DNA of 38,433 nt from assembly GCA_002340095.1 (NCBI GenBank), contig DDKS01000026.1, positions 587 through 39,019 on the forward strand, in the 5' to 3' direction. This stretch comes from Betaproteobacteria bacterium UBA2592. Lineage in GTDB: Bacteria; Pseudomonadota; Gammaproteobacteria; Burkholderiales; Rhodocyclaceae. The first letter of the stretch is position 1; the number at the start of each line of letters is the position of its first letter. The position numbers and the translations under genes were made by a program. A model generated the notes under the pieces. That model was not told the origin of the DNA and did not search any database. It saw nothing but the letters and a program-made list of their open reading frames with translations. Of the stretch, positions 25,471-32,986 are shown in pieces.

Positions 25471-27266
25471 TGCGTACCCATTACTGCGGGCAACTGAATG
25501 CCTCCCTCTGCGACCAGATCGTCACCCTCGCCGGCTGGGCACACCGCCGCCGTGACCACGGCGGCGTCATCTTCATCGACCTGCGCGACCGGGAGGGCCT
25601 GGCCCAGGTAGTGTGCGACCCCGACCGGCCGGACAGCTTCAGGATTGCCGAATCCGTGCGCAACGAGTTCTGCCTCAAGATCACCGGCAAGGTGCGCATG
25701 CGCCCCGAAGGCACCCGCAACCCCAACCTGGCCTCCGGCGACATCGAAATCCTCTGCCACGACATCGAGGTGCTCAACCCCTCCGTCACCCCCCCGTTCC
25801 AGCTCGATGACGAGAATCTGACCGAAAACGTGCGCCTGACCCACCGGGTCATCGACCTGCGCCGCCCCCAGATGCAGCGCAACCTGATGCTGCGCTACAA
25901 GACGGCCCGGGCCTTCCGCCGCTTCCTCGACGACCATGGCTTCATCGATGTGGAAACCCCGATGCTCACCAAGAGCACTCCCGAGGGCGCCCGGGACTAC
26001 CTGGTGCCATCCCGCGTTCACCCCGGCCAGTTCTTCGCCCTGCCCCAGTCGCCCCAGCTCTTCAAGCAGTTGCTGATGGTCGCCGGCTTCGACCGTTACT
26101 ACCAGATCGTCAAGTGCTTCCGGGACGAAGATCTGCGCGCCGACCGCCAGCCCGAATTCACCCAGGTCGATATCGAGACCTCGTTCATGGACGAAGGCGA
26201 GATCACTGCCCTGATCGAGGCGCTGATCCGCTACGTCTTCAAGGACGCCATCGGCGTGGATCTGCCTGACCCCTTCCCGCGCATGACCTATGCCGAAGCC
26301 ATGAGCCGCTTCGGCTCCGACAAGCCGGACCTGCGCGTCACCCTGGAACTGACCGACATCACCGACCTGGTGGCCGACGTGGCCTTCAAGGTCTTCTCCG
26401 GCCCGGCCACCAGCGGCGGCCGTGTTGCCGCCCTGCGCGTGCCCGGCGGCGCCAGCCTGACCCGGGGCGAGATCGACGAATACACCAGGTTCGTCGGCAT
26501 CTATGGCGCCAAGGGCCTGGCCTACATCAAGGTCAATGACGTCACCCAGCCCAACGAGACCGGCCTGCAGTCCCCCATCGTCAAGAACCTGCACGAAGCC
26601 GCCTTGAAGGGCATCCTGGCCCGCACCGGCGCCCAGTCCGGCGACCTGATCTTCTTCGGCGCCGACAAGACCAAGGTGGTCAACGACGCGCTGGGTGCCC
26701 TGCGCGTCAAACTCGGCCACGAGAAGGGCTATCTCAATGGCAAGGACTGGGAGCCCCTGTGGGTCGTAGACTTCCCCATGTTCGAATACGACGAGGAGGA
26801 AAAGCGCTGGACGGCCTGCCATCACCCCTTCACCAGCCCCAAGGACGAGCATATCCCGTTCCTGCAAAGCGACCCGGGCAAGTGCCTCGCCAAGGCCTAC
26901 GACCTCGCCCTGAACGGCTGGGAAATTGGCGGCGGTTCGGTGCGTATCCATCGATCCGAAGTTCAGGAAGCGGTCTTCCGGGCCCTCAACATCGGCCCCG
27001 AGGAACAGCAGGCCAAGTTCGGCTTCCTGCTCGATGCCCTCAAGTACGGTGCTCCGCCCCACGGCGGCCTGGCCTTCGGCCTCGACCGCATCGTCACCAT
27101 GATGGCGGGAGCCGAGTCCATCCGTGACGTCATCGCCTTCCCCAAAACCCAGCGCGCCCAGTGCCTGCTCACAGACGCCCCCTCCGGCGTCGATGAGAAA
27201 CAGCTGCGCGAACTGCACATCCGCCTGCGGCAAAAGCTGGAAACCTCGGCGGAAACGGCCCCTTGA
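25470..27266 (+). CDS. aspS: aspartyl-tRNA synthetase, probably nondiscriminating
   Basis: Charges tRNA-Asp and, if nondiscriminating, also tRNA-Asn. The 598-residue product has the N-terminal OB fold (GWAHRRRDHGGVIFIDLRDREG), class II motifs FRDEDLRADRQPEFTQVD and FGLDRIVTMMAGAESIRDVI, and the bacterial GAD insertion (about 290-420). His30 in RRRDHGG corresponds to the His reported as a marker of nondiscriminating bacterial AspRS (as in Pseudomonas), where E. coli has Leu. That would need GatCAB elsewhere to make Asn-tRNA. The start overlaps the DUF502 stop (TGATG). Confidence 0.96.
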   Translation: MRTHYCGQLNASLCDQIVTLAGWAHRRRDHGGVIFIDLRDREGLAQVVCDPDRPDSFRIAESVRNEFCLKITGKVRMRPEGTRNPNLASGDIEILCHDIEVLNPSVTPPFQLDDENLTENVRLTHRVIDLRRPQMQRNLMLRYKTARAFRRFLDDHGFIDVETPMLTKSTPEGARDYLVPSRVHPGQFFALPQSPQLFKQLLMVAGFDRYYQIVKCFRDEDLRADRQPEFTQVDIETSFMDEGEITALIEALIRYVFKDAIGVDLPDPFPRMTYAEAMSRFGSDKPDLRVTLELTDITDLVADVAFKVFSGPATSGGRVAALRVPGGASLTRGEIDEYTRFVGIYGAKGLAYIKVNDVTQPNETGLQSPIVKNLHEAALKGILARTGAQSGDLIFFGADKTKVVNDALGALRVKLGHEKGYLNGKDWEPLWVVDFPMFEYDEEEKRWTACHHPFTSPKDEHIPFLQSDPGKCLAKAYDLALNGWEIGGGSVRIHRSEVQEAVFRALNIGPEEQQAKFGFLLDALKYGAPPHGGLAFGLDRIVTMMAGAESIRDVIAFPKTQRAQCLLTDAPSGVDEKQLRELHIRLRQKLETSAETAP

Positions 27267-27272
27267 GAGCCC

Positions 27273-27315
27273 CCGGTTTGCCGCCGCCTGCGTGCTGAAG
27301 GCAGCGGCAAACCGG
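27273..27315 (+). repeat. large stem-loop between aspS and the RNase gene
   Basis: Perfect 12-base-pair inverted repeat CCGGTTTGCCGC/GCGGCAAACCGG, extended inward after one mismatch by four more pairs (GCCT/AGGC) and closed by a nine-base loop. It starts seven bases after the aspS stop and ends 25 bases before the RNase ATG. No T-tract follows, so it is not a standard intrinsic terminator. It may stabilise the aspS mRNA 3' end or reduce read-through into the nuclease gene. Confidence 0.7.
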
Positions 27316-27340
27316 AGCAAGCTAGCCTGCAATTCCACCG

Positions 27341-27706
27341 ATGATGCGATTCTGGCTCCGCTTCCTGCTACTCGCGACGCTGCTCCTGGGCAGCCAGGCC
27401 CATGCCTTTTTCGGCAGCCTCTCGAACACGATCCGCGTCGACCAGTTGCCTCCCGAAGGCCGGCAGGTCCTCGAACAGATCCGGCAGGGAGGCCCCTTTG
27501 CCTACCCGAACAAGGACGGGAGCATCTTCAACAACTTCGAGAAGCGGCTGCCCCAGCAACCCCGGGGCTACTACCGGGAATATACCGTGCCCACCCCGGG
27601 CGCCAGGAACCGGGGAGCCCGCCGCATCGTCACGGGCGGCAATCCGCCGGTGGAGTTCTACTACACCGAAGATCACTACAAGAGCTTCCGGCAGATCAAG
27701 GAATGA
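27341..27706 (+). CDS. secreted guanine-specific ribonuclease (RNase Sa/barnase family)
   Basis: Exported RNase of 121 residues. Signal peptide about 1-22 (LLLGSQAHA). The mature domain matches microbial N1/T1-type ribonucleases: LPPEGRQVLEQIRQGGPF, then YYREYTVPTPGARNRGARR and YYTEDHYKSFRQI. Compared from memory with RNase Sa, the catalytic set is Glu80, Arg91, Arg95 and His112, all present, so it should be active. No ribosome site precedes the two adjacent ATGs, suggesting weak translation. The barstar inhibitor gene follows immediately. Confidence 0.92.
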   Translation: MMRFWLRFLLLATLLLGSQAHAFFGSLSNTIRVDQLPPEGRQVLEQIRQGGPFAYPNKDGSIFNNFEKRLPQQPRGYYREYTVPTPGARNRGARRIVTGGNPPVEFYYTEDHYKSFRQIKE

Positions 27707-27708
27707 GC

Positions 27709-28134
27709 ATGGGCAATCCACGCCGACAGCAACTCGAAGACCTGGCCCTGGCCGGTCCTCACCGCCTGCCGCCGGGCAGCGAAAGCGAACTGGTGGCGGC
27801 AGCGACCGCACTGGGCTGGCCCGTCACCTGCCACCGCCCGGCCGATGCCCGCAACACCGAAGCGTGGCTTGCCGCCCTGGGACAGGCCCTGGGGCTGCCG
27901 GCCCATTTCGGTGCCAATTTCGACGCCCTCTATGACTGCCTGACCGACCCCGGTGTCATGGCGGCCCCAGGGCATCTGCTGATCCTGGGCAATCTCGCCT
28001 GCCTCGGGGAGGAGGTGGACATCCTCATCGCCGTGCTTCAGGCCGCCAGCGACGAATGGCGTGACCAGGGCCGCGCCCTGTGGCCCCTGCTCGACGATCC
28101 CCGTCTGGATCTTGATCCACTCCCCAGGGTCTGA
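27709..28134 (+). CDS. barstar-family ribonuclease inhibitor
   Basis: Cytoplasmic inhibitor that would bind and block the RNase encoded just upstream before export, 141 residues. The barstar core is the C-terminal two thirds, with LPAHFGANFDALYDCLTDP, whose Asp/Glu-rich helix plugs the nuclease active site in barstar. The first ~45 residues are an extension. Two ATGs are possible: 27703 overlaps the RNase stop (ATGA) but AAGGA abuts it; 27709 has that AAGGA six bases upstream and is chosen. Overlap or near-overlap couples inhibitor and toxin expression. Confidence 0.88.
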   Translation: MGNPRRQQLEDLALAGPHRLPPGSESELVAAATALGWPVTCHRPADARNTEAWLAALGQALGLPAHFGANFDALYDCLTDPGVMAAPGHLLILGNLACLGEEVDILIAVLQAASDEWRDQGRALWPLLDDPRLDLDPLPRV

Positions 28135-28136
28135 GG

Positions 28137-28583
28137 GTGCCCTACAAGAACCCGGTCTCGGTGCTCGTGGTCATCCACACACCGGAGCTGCAGATCCTGC
28201 TGCTCGAACGCGCCGCCCACCCGGGCTACTGGCAGTCCGTGACTGGCAGCCAGGAACCGGGAGAAAGCCTGCTCCAGACCGCCTGCCGGGAAGTTCGGGA
28301 AGAAACGGGCATCCCCGTTTCCCCCGGGCAGATCCTCGACTGGCAACTGAGCCAAGAGTATGAAATCTTCCCGGAATGGCGCCACCGCTATGCTCCGGGC
28401 GTGACCCGCAACCGCGAACACGTCTTCTCGCTGCAGGTCCCAGCCGGCCAACCCATCGTGTTGTCCCCGGCCGAACACCGGGCCCATCTCTGGCTAGACC
28501 TGACGGAAGCCGCCCGGCGCTGCTTTTCCTGGAGCAACCGCGACGCCATCCTGGACCTGCCCCGGCGCCTCGGCCGAAGCTGA
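28137..28583 (+). CDS. nudB: dihydroneopterin triphosphate diphosphatase
   Basis: Nudix hydrolase that removes pyrophosphate from dihydroneopterin triphosphate, an early folate step. The 148-residue product starts with GTG at 28137 (PYKNPVSVLVVIHTP) and has the Nudix box at about 37-59 (GSQEPGES...REVREETGI), followed by EYEIFPEWRHRYAPGVTRNREHVFSL, the stretch that marks NudB. In E. coli nudB directly follows aspS; here the RNase-barstar pair lies between them. The last 90 bases overlap a gene on the opposite strand. Confidence 0.94.
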   Translation: MPYKNPVSVLVVIHTPELQILLLERAAHPGYWQSVTGSQEPGESLLQTACREVREETGIPVSPGQILDWQLSQEYEIFPEWRHRYAPGVTRNREHVFSLQVPAGQPIVLSPAEHRAHLWLDLTEAARRCFSWSNRDAILDLPRRLGRS

Positions 28584-28745
28584 AACCCGGGCCGCCAGGC
28601 AATTGGGACAAAGGCAATCCCCGTAGGGAAGCCGCTGCGGCACCGGCGGCAACTCCAGACACCAGCAGCCCCCCTGCTCCGCCCCGCAGGAAAAAAACCT
28701 GCCACAACAGGCACATGCCTTTTGCCGACTTCCCCGAACGAGCAT
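28494..28745 (-). CDS. cysteine-rich CWC family protein
   Basis: Small protein of 83 residues with nine Cys packed into residues 11-49: CACCGRFFSCGAEQGGCWC, then LPP and CLCPNCLAARV. This is the pattern of the cysteine-rich CWC family and very probably binds metal, most likely zinc; the function is unknown. The ATG at 28745 is preceded on the minus strand by GGGGAGGGAGA, a strong ribosome site. The C-terminal ~30 residues run antisense to the end of nudB (overlap of 90 bases) and show no family pattern. It is divergent from hsp20. Confidence 0.78.
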   Translation of the reverse strand: MLVRGSRQKACACCGRFFSCGAEQGGCWCLELPPVPQRLPYGDCLCPNCLAARVSASAEAPGQVQDGVAVAPGKAAPGGFRQV

Positions 28746-28758
28746 TCTCCCTCCCCAT

Positions 28759-28787
28759 CTTGAAAGCGGTCCTAACGGACCTATATT
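28759..28787 (+). promoter_or_regulatory. sigma-32 (heat-shock) promoter of hsp20
   Basis: CTTGAAA (28759-28765), a 14-base spacer and CCTATATT (28780-28787) match the RpoH consensus CTTGAAA-N(11-16)-CCCCATNT. It lies 53 bases before the hsp20 ATG, with AAGGAGG further downstream. Heat-shock control of the chaperone gene is the straightforward reading. Confidence 0.82.
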
Positions 28788-28840
28788 GGTGGCAGGAATG
28801 ATTTTCCGGTCATGTCCCACCGACAGCAAGGAGGAACAAA

Positions 28841-29263
28841 ATGAGTAACATCACCCGCTTCGACCCCCTGGATGAACTCCTGCGGGGCTTCTTTGTCCGC
28901 CCCATGGACCTCAAGGCCGGGGAAACCCCCCTGGCTCCCCCCAGCATCCGCATGGACGTGAAGGAGCAGGAAAGCGCCTATGTGGTCCACGCCGAACTGC
29001 CCGGTGTCAAAAAAGAGGATATCCACGTCACCGTAGACGGCAACCAGGTTTCCATCAGTGCCGAAGTCCGGCAGGCAAGCGAGGAAAAGGAAGGGGAGCG
29101 CATGCTCCGGTCCGAACGTTATTTCGGCAAGGTTTCCCGCACCTTCCAGCTGGCCCAGGATATCGATGACGCCCGGGCCGAGGCCAGATTCAACGACGGC
29201 ATTCTGGAGCTGACCCTGCCCAAGCGGGCAGTCGCCTCCAGCAAGCGTCTGGCCATCCAGTGA
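28841..29263 (+). CDS. small heat shock protein Hsp20
   Basis: ATP-independent holdase chaperone that keeps unfolding proteins soluble, 140 residues. The alpha-crystallin domain covers about 40-135 (IRMDVKEQESAYVVHAELPGVKKEDIHVTVDGN) and ends with the A-x-x-x-(N/D)-G-(I/V)-L signature ARFNDGILELTLPK. The C-terminal tail is short (KRLAIQ). A strong AAGGAGG precedes the ATG, and the promoter is of the sigma-32 type. The gene stands alone with its own terminator, in the divergent gap with the CWC gene. Confidence 0.95.
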   Translation: MSNITRFDPLDELLRGFFVRPMDLKAGETPLAPPSIRMDVKEQESAYVVHAELPGVKKEDIHVTVDGNQVSISAEVRQASEEKEGERMLRSERYFGKVSRTFQLAQDIDDARAEARFNDGILELTLPKRAVASSKRLAIQ

Positions 29264-29287
29264 GTCGCAGAAACTTCCCTCGCAACC

Positions 29288-29312
29288 AGGCCGGGGCCCG
29301 CCCCGGCCTTTT
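29288..29312 (+). terminator. intrinsic terminator of hsp20
   Basis: Palindromic GC-rich stem AGGCCGGGGC/GCCCCGGCCT with a two-base centre, ending in TTTT, 25 bases after the hsp20 stop. Confidence 0.75.
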
Positions 29313-29365
29313 GCTTTGCATGCCCCGGGAGTAGAATGCGCGGCTCATTTACCCGGAGCCTTCCC

Positions 29366-30253
29366 ATGTCCTTCGAATCCATCGCCCCCGGCATCAAGGC
29401 CGGCATCCTGGCCGAGGCCCTGCCCTACATCCGCAAGTTCCATGGCAAGACCATCGTGGTCAAATACGGCGGCAATGCCATGACCGAGGAACACCTGAAG
29501 CAGTGTTTTGCCCGGGACGTGGTGCTGCTGAAACTAGTGGGCATGAACGTGGTCGTGGTGCATGGCGGCGGCCCCCAGATCGAGAACCTGCTCGCCCGGG
29601 TCGGCAAGAAGGGCGAGTTCATCCAGGGCATGCGCGTCACCGATGCGGAAACCATGGAAGTGGTGGAGATGGTGCTGGGCGGCCAGGTGAACAAGGACGT
29701 GGTGAACCTGATCAACCAGGCCGGCGGCAAGGCGGTGGGCCTGACCGGCAAGGACGGCAACTTCATCCGCGCCAGAAAACTGATGCTGCCCAACAAGGAC
29801 AACCCGGGCGACCTGATCGACGTGGGCCAGGTGGGCGACATCACCTCCATCGACCCCTCCCTGATCGGCCTGCTCGATTCCGGCGCCTTCATCCCCGTGA
29901 TCGCCCCGATCGGCGTGGGCAAGGACGGGGAGACCTACAACATCAACGCCGACGTGGTGGCCGGCAAGATTGCCGAAGTGCTGAAGGCGGAAAAGCTGGT
30001 GCTGCTCACCAACACCCCCGGGGTGCTCGACAAGGCCGGCAACCTGCTCACCGGCATCACCCCCAAGGAAATCGACGAAATGGTGGAAGACGGCACCCTG
30101 TCCGGCGGCATGCTGCCCAAGATCGGCTCCGCCCTCGATGCAGCCCGCAACGGGGTCAAGAGCGTGCACATCATCGATGGCCGGGTCGAACATGCCCTGT
30201 TGCTGGAAATCCTCACCGACCACGGGGTCGGCACCATGATCAAAAGCCACTGA
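29366..30253 (+). CDS. argB: acetylglutamate kinase
   Basis: Second step of arginine synthesis: phosphorylates N-acetylglutamate. The 295-residue product has the amino-acid kinase signatures TIVVKYGGNAM, VVVVHGGGPQIENLLA and LTNTPGVLDKAGNL. The N-terminal helix before the first strand (SIAPGIKAGILAEALPYIRKF) is the type found in arginine-inhibited hexameric enzymes, so feedback inhibition is likely. The start MSFESIAPG at 29366 lies 10 codons into the open frame. TAGAAT near 29331 may be the -10 element. It converges on the HDOD gene with six bases between. Confidence 0.96.
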   Translation: MSFESIAPGIKAGILAEALPYIRKFHGKTIVVKYGGNAMTEEHLKQCFARDVVLLKLVGMNVVVVHGGGPQIENLLARVGKKGEFIQGMRVTDAETMEVVEMVLGGQVNKDVVNLINQAGGKAVGLTGKDGNFIRARKLMLPNKDNPGDLIDVGQVGDITSIDPSLIGLLDSGAFIPVIAPIGVGKDGETYNINADVVAGKIAEVLKAEKLVLLTNTPGVLDKAGNLLTGITPKEIDEMVEDGTLSGGMLPKIGSALDAARNGVKSVHIIDGRVEHALLLEILTDHGVGTMIKSH

Positions 30254-30259
30254 CCGGAC

Positions 30260-31123
30260 TCACTCCCCCGTCTGCAGGACCTCCACCAGCTCTTCGTGAA
30301 TCTCCTGGAGGTCCTGCTCCGATATCCCCAGATGCCTGAGGGCCTTGCTGAACAGGGGGCCCACCTCCACGTCCCGTTCCCCGAGAATCTCCGCGGCCAG
30401 ATGCTCCGCCACCTGGGTCACGGCAATCAGCGACACCGCCTCGTGGGGAACGATGTCCTCCGGCAGGTTGTAGAGCTGGTAGTCATGGTGGTGCCGGATC
30501 GCCTTGGCGATCAGCTCGGACAAACCCCAGTTGCGGGCCAGCAAGGAGCCGACGATGGCGTGGTCGCACTGGAAACGCTGCATCTCCATCTGGGCCAGGG
30601 GCCAGCCCTGGGCCAGCACGTCCTCCAGCATGGCCTGGTAGCTCTTGAAACGGCGCATCATCACCGGGATGGCCGCATCGTGGAACAGGGCGAAGGTGTA
30701 GGCCGTATCCCGGGAAATTCCGTAGAGATGGCCCGCGATCAGGCCGGCCCCCACGGCGATGGTCGATGCCCGGTTCCAGAACCGCTCCAGTTGCGCTGCC
30801 GGCAGATCCGACAGGCTGGACTTGAGGGCGGCGGCTACCACGACGCAGACGATGTTGCGCACCCCGAGCCGGTTGATGGCCTGAGGCACCGTACCGATGG
30901 AGCCATTGCCCCGGAACAGGGCCGAATTGGCGAGCTTGATGGTCATGGCCGCCATGCCCACATCGCTGGAAATGATGGAGGCCAGCTTGCGCATGTCGGG
31001 CTCATCGCGCTGGGCCTCGGTCATCACCTGGATGACCTGGGTCGGACAGGCCGGAATGTCGAAAGACCCCAGTACACGCTCCAGCTCCTCCGGAGTCAAG
31101 CAATCTTCCTGCAGCGCATCCAT
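30260..31123 (-). CDS. HDOD-domain protein
   Basis: Signalling protein of 287 residues with an HDOD (HD-related output) domain over about 20-225: FDIPACPTQVIQVMTEAQ, ISSDVGMAAMTIKLANSALFRG, NRLGVRNIVCVVVAAALK and FALFHDAAIPVM. The His-Asp pair is kept, but most HDOD proteins are not proven phosphodiesterases. They are linked to motility, biofilm or cell-cycle control in other bacteria; the role here is unknown. GGAGAG precedes the start. It and the HAD gene diverge from a 111-base gap. Confidence 0.88.
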   Translation of the reverse strand: MDALQEDCLTPEELERVLGSFDIPACPTQVIQVMTEAQRDEPDMRKLASIISSDVGMAAMTIKLANSALFRGNGSIGTVPQAINRLGVRNIVCVVVAAALKSSLSDLPAAQLERFWNRASTIAVGAGLIAGHLYGISRDTAYTFALFHDAAIPVMMRRFKSYQAMLEDVLAQGWPLAQMEMQRFQCDHAIVGSLLARNWGLSELIAKAIRHHHDYQLYNLPEDIVPHEAVSLIAVTQVAEHLAAEILGERDVEVGPLFSKALRHLGISEQDLQEIHEELVEVLQTGE

Positions 31124-31234
31124 ACAAACTCTCCAGCCTCGTTCATACTAAATAAAGACGACGAAAAGTACGCTGTCACTACCCGCCGCACAACCCAACT
31201 TTAGTCATAAGCACCACAAACCGCTGGACCATCC

Positions 31235-31888
31235 ATGACCAAGCCCCGCCAATCCCCGGTCTGGCTGTTCGACCTCGACAACACCCTGCACGACGCCAGC
31301 CCCCACATCTTTCCCCACATCAACCGCTCGATGCAGGCTTACATCGAGACCCACCTGCAGGTGGATGCAAAAGAAGCCAACCGCATCCGCCAGACCTACT
31401 GGCAACGCTACGGGGCCACGCTGCTGGGATTGATGCGGCACCATGCCACGGACCCGCACCACTTCCTCCGCGAAACCCACCGCTTTCCCCGGCTAAAGCA
31501 GATGCTGGTATTTGAACGGGCAGTCAACGCCATGCTGCGCAAGCTGCCGGGACGCAAGATCCTCTACTCCAACGCGCCCGCCCATTACACCGCGGCCATC
31601 CTCGAACTCACCGGCATGGACCTGCATTTCGACGCCGTTTATACAGTGGAAACCACCCGCTTCCAGCCCAAACCCGACCCGCGGGGATTCCGGCATCTGT
31701 TGCGGGCCGAGCGCATCGAGCCCCGGCACTGCATCATGGTGGAAGACAGCCTGCCAAACCTGCGCACGGCCAAGCGCCTGGGCGCCCGGACCCTCTGGAT
31801 CAGCCGGGAAACCCGCTGCCCACCCTATGTGGATGTACGCCTGCGCTCCGTACTCGATCTGCCGCGTCAGTTACACCGCCTGGTCTGA
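31235..31888 (+). CDS. pyrimidine 5'-nucleotidase-like HAD hydrolase
   Basis: Predicted cytoplasmic nucleotidase of the HAD superfamily, 217 residues. Motif I WLFDLDNTLHDAS gives Asp13 and Asp15, motif II is ILYSNAPAHY, motif III the Lys in FQPKPDPRGF and motif IV MVEDSLPNLRTAKRLG. The sequence style fits the pyrimidine 5'-nucleotidase (SDT1-like) branch, which in betaproteobacteria usually sits beside argB, as here apart from the HDOD gene. The exact substrate is unproven. It converges on hemB across a 36-base GC-rich gap. Confidence 0.88.
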   Translation: MTKPRQSPVWLFDLDNTLHDASPHIFPHINRSMQAYIETHLQVDAKEANRIRQTYWQRYGATLLGLMRHHATDPHHFLRETHRFPRLKQMLVFERAVNAMLRKLPGRKILYSNAPAHYTAAILELTGMDLHFDAVYTVETTRFQPKPDPRGFRHLLRAERIEPRHCIMVEDSLPNLRTAKRLGARTLWISRETRCPPYVDVRLRSVLDLPRQLHRLV

Positions 31889-31924
31889 AGCCGAACACGG
31901 GGACGGGCGGCGCCCCTCCCGGCG

Positions 31925-32935
31925 TCAGCCCTTGAGCCAGGCCGCTGCATCCAGGGCGAAGTAGGTGAGGATGCCATCGGCACCGGCCCGCTTGAATCCC
32001 AGCAGGCTTTCCAGCACGCAGGCCCGCTCATCCAGCCAGCCATTGGCGGCGGCCGCCTTGAGCATCGCGTATTCACCGCTGACCTGATAGGCATAGGTCG
32101 GCACCTGGAACGCATCCTTGACCCGGCGCACGATATCCAGATAGGGCATGCCCGGCTTGACCATGACCATGTCGGCCCCCTCCTGGAGATCCATGGCCAC
32201 CTCGCGCAAGGCCTCGTTGCCGTTGGCCGGGTCCATCTGATAGGTGTACTTGTTGCCCTTGCCCAGATTGCCGGCCGACCCCACCGCATCCCGGAAGGGG
32301 CCATAGAAGGCGGAAGCATATTTGGCGGAGTAGGCCAGGATGCGGGTGTGAATCTGCCCCGCCCCGTCCAGTTCGGCGCGGATGCGGCCCACCCGGCCGT
32401 CCATCATGTCCGAAGGCGCCACCACATCGGCACCGGCTTCGGCATGGCACAGGGCCTGGCGCGCCAGGGCCTCCAGCGTTTCATCATTGAGCACATAGCC
32501 CCGGGGATCATCCGGATGGATCAGGCCATCCTGGCCATGGCTGGTGTAAGGGTCCAGCGCCACATCGGTAATCACCCCCAGGTCGGGGAAATGCTGCTTC
32601 AGGGCCCGCACCGTCCTGGGCACCAGCCCATCGGGGTTCCAGGCCTCCTCCGCGCCGGGCGACTTGAGGGAGGCATCGATGACCGGAAACAGGGCCAGGG
32701 CGGGAATCCCCAGGGACACGGCCCGCTCCGCCGTTTTCAGGAGCAGATCCAGGCTCTGGCGCTCCACGCCGGGCATGGAAGCCACCTGCTCGATACGGCG
32801 GCAACCCTCGAGCACGAAAACCGGGTAGATGAAATCGTCCGGACTCAAGGCGGACTCCCGCATCAGGCGACGCGAAAAGTCGTCCCGGCGCATACGCCGC
32901 ATCCGGGCGTGGGGAAACGTGGCAAAAACAGACAT
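31925..32935 (-). CDS. hemB: porphobilinogen synthase (delta-aminolevulinate dehydratase)
   Basis: Joins two 5-aminolevulinate molecules to porphobilinogen in haem synthesis, octameric and cytoplasmic, 336 residues. The two active-site Lys lie in ILAYSAKYASAFYGPFR and MVKPGMPYLD. The active-site metal loop reads DVALDPYTSHGQDG: the three zinc-binding Cys of the E. coli or human type are replaced, so this is the magnesium-activated type, as in Pseudomonas. GGGAGG precedes the ATG. The gap to engB is 51 bases. Confidence 0.97.
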   Translation of the reverse strand: MSVFATFPHARMRRMRRDDFSRRLMRESALSPDDFIYPVFVLEGCRRIEQVASMPGVERQSLDLLLKTAERAVSLGIPALALFPVIDASLKSPGAEEAWNPDGLVPRTVRALKQHFPDLGVITDVALDPYTSHGQDGLIHPDDPRGYVLNDETLEALARQALCHAEAGADVVAPSDMMDGRVGRIRAELDGAGQIHTRILAYSAKYASAFYGPFRDAVGSAGNLGKGNKYTYQMDPANGNEALREVAMDLQEGADMVMVKPGMPYLDIVRRVKDAFQVPTYAYQVSGEYAMLKAAAANGWLDERACVLESLLGFKRAGADGILTYFALDAAAWLKG

Positions 32936-32986
32936 GCAGACCTCCCTGAAATCAATCTGGCGGGGAATTGAAAAAATTTTCCGGGT

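Noticed and set aside
25269..27338. Minus-strand open frame of 689 codons
   Set aside because: Antisense shadow of aspS and DUF502; no recognisable domains, while the plus-strand reading gives clear AspRS motifs.
27124..27708. 195-codon N-terminal extension of the barstar gene
   Set aside because: It reads aspS and the RNase gene in another frame; only the part from about 27703-27709 onward looks like barstar.
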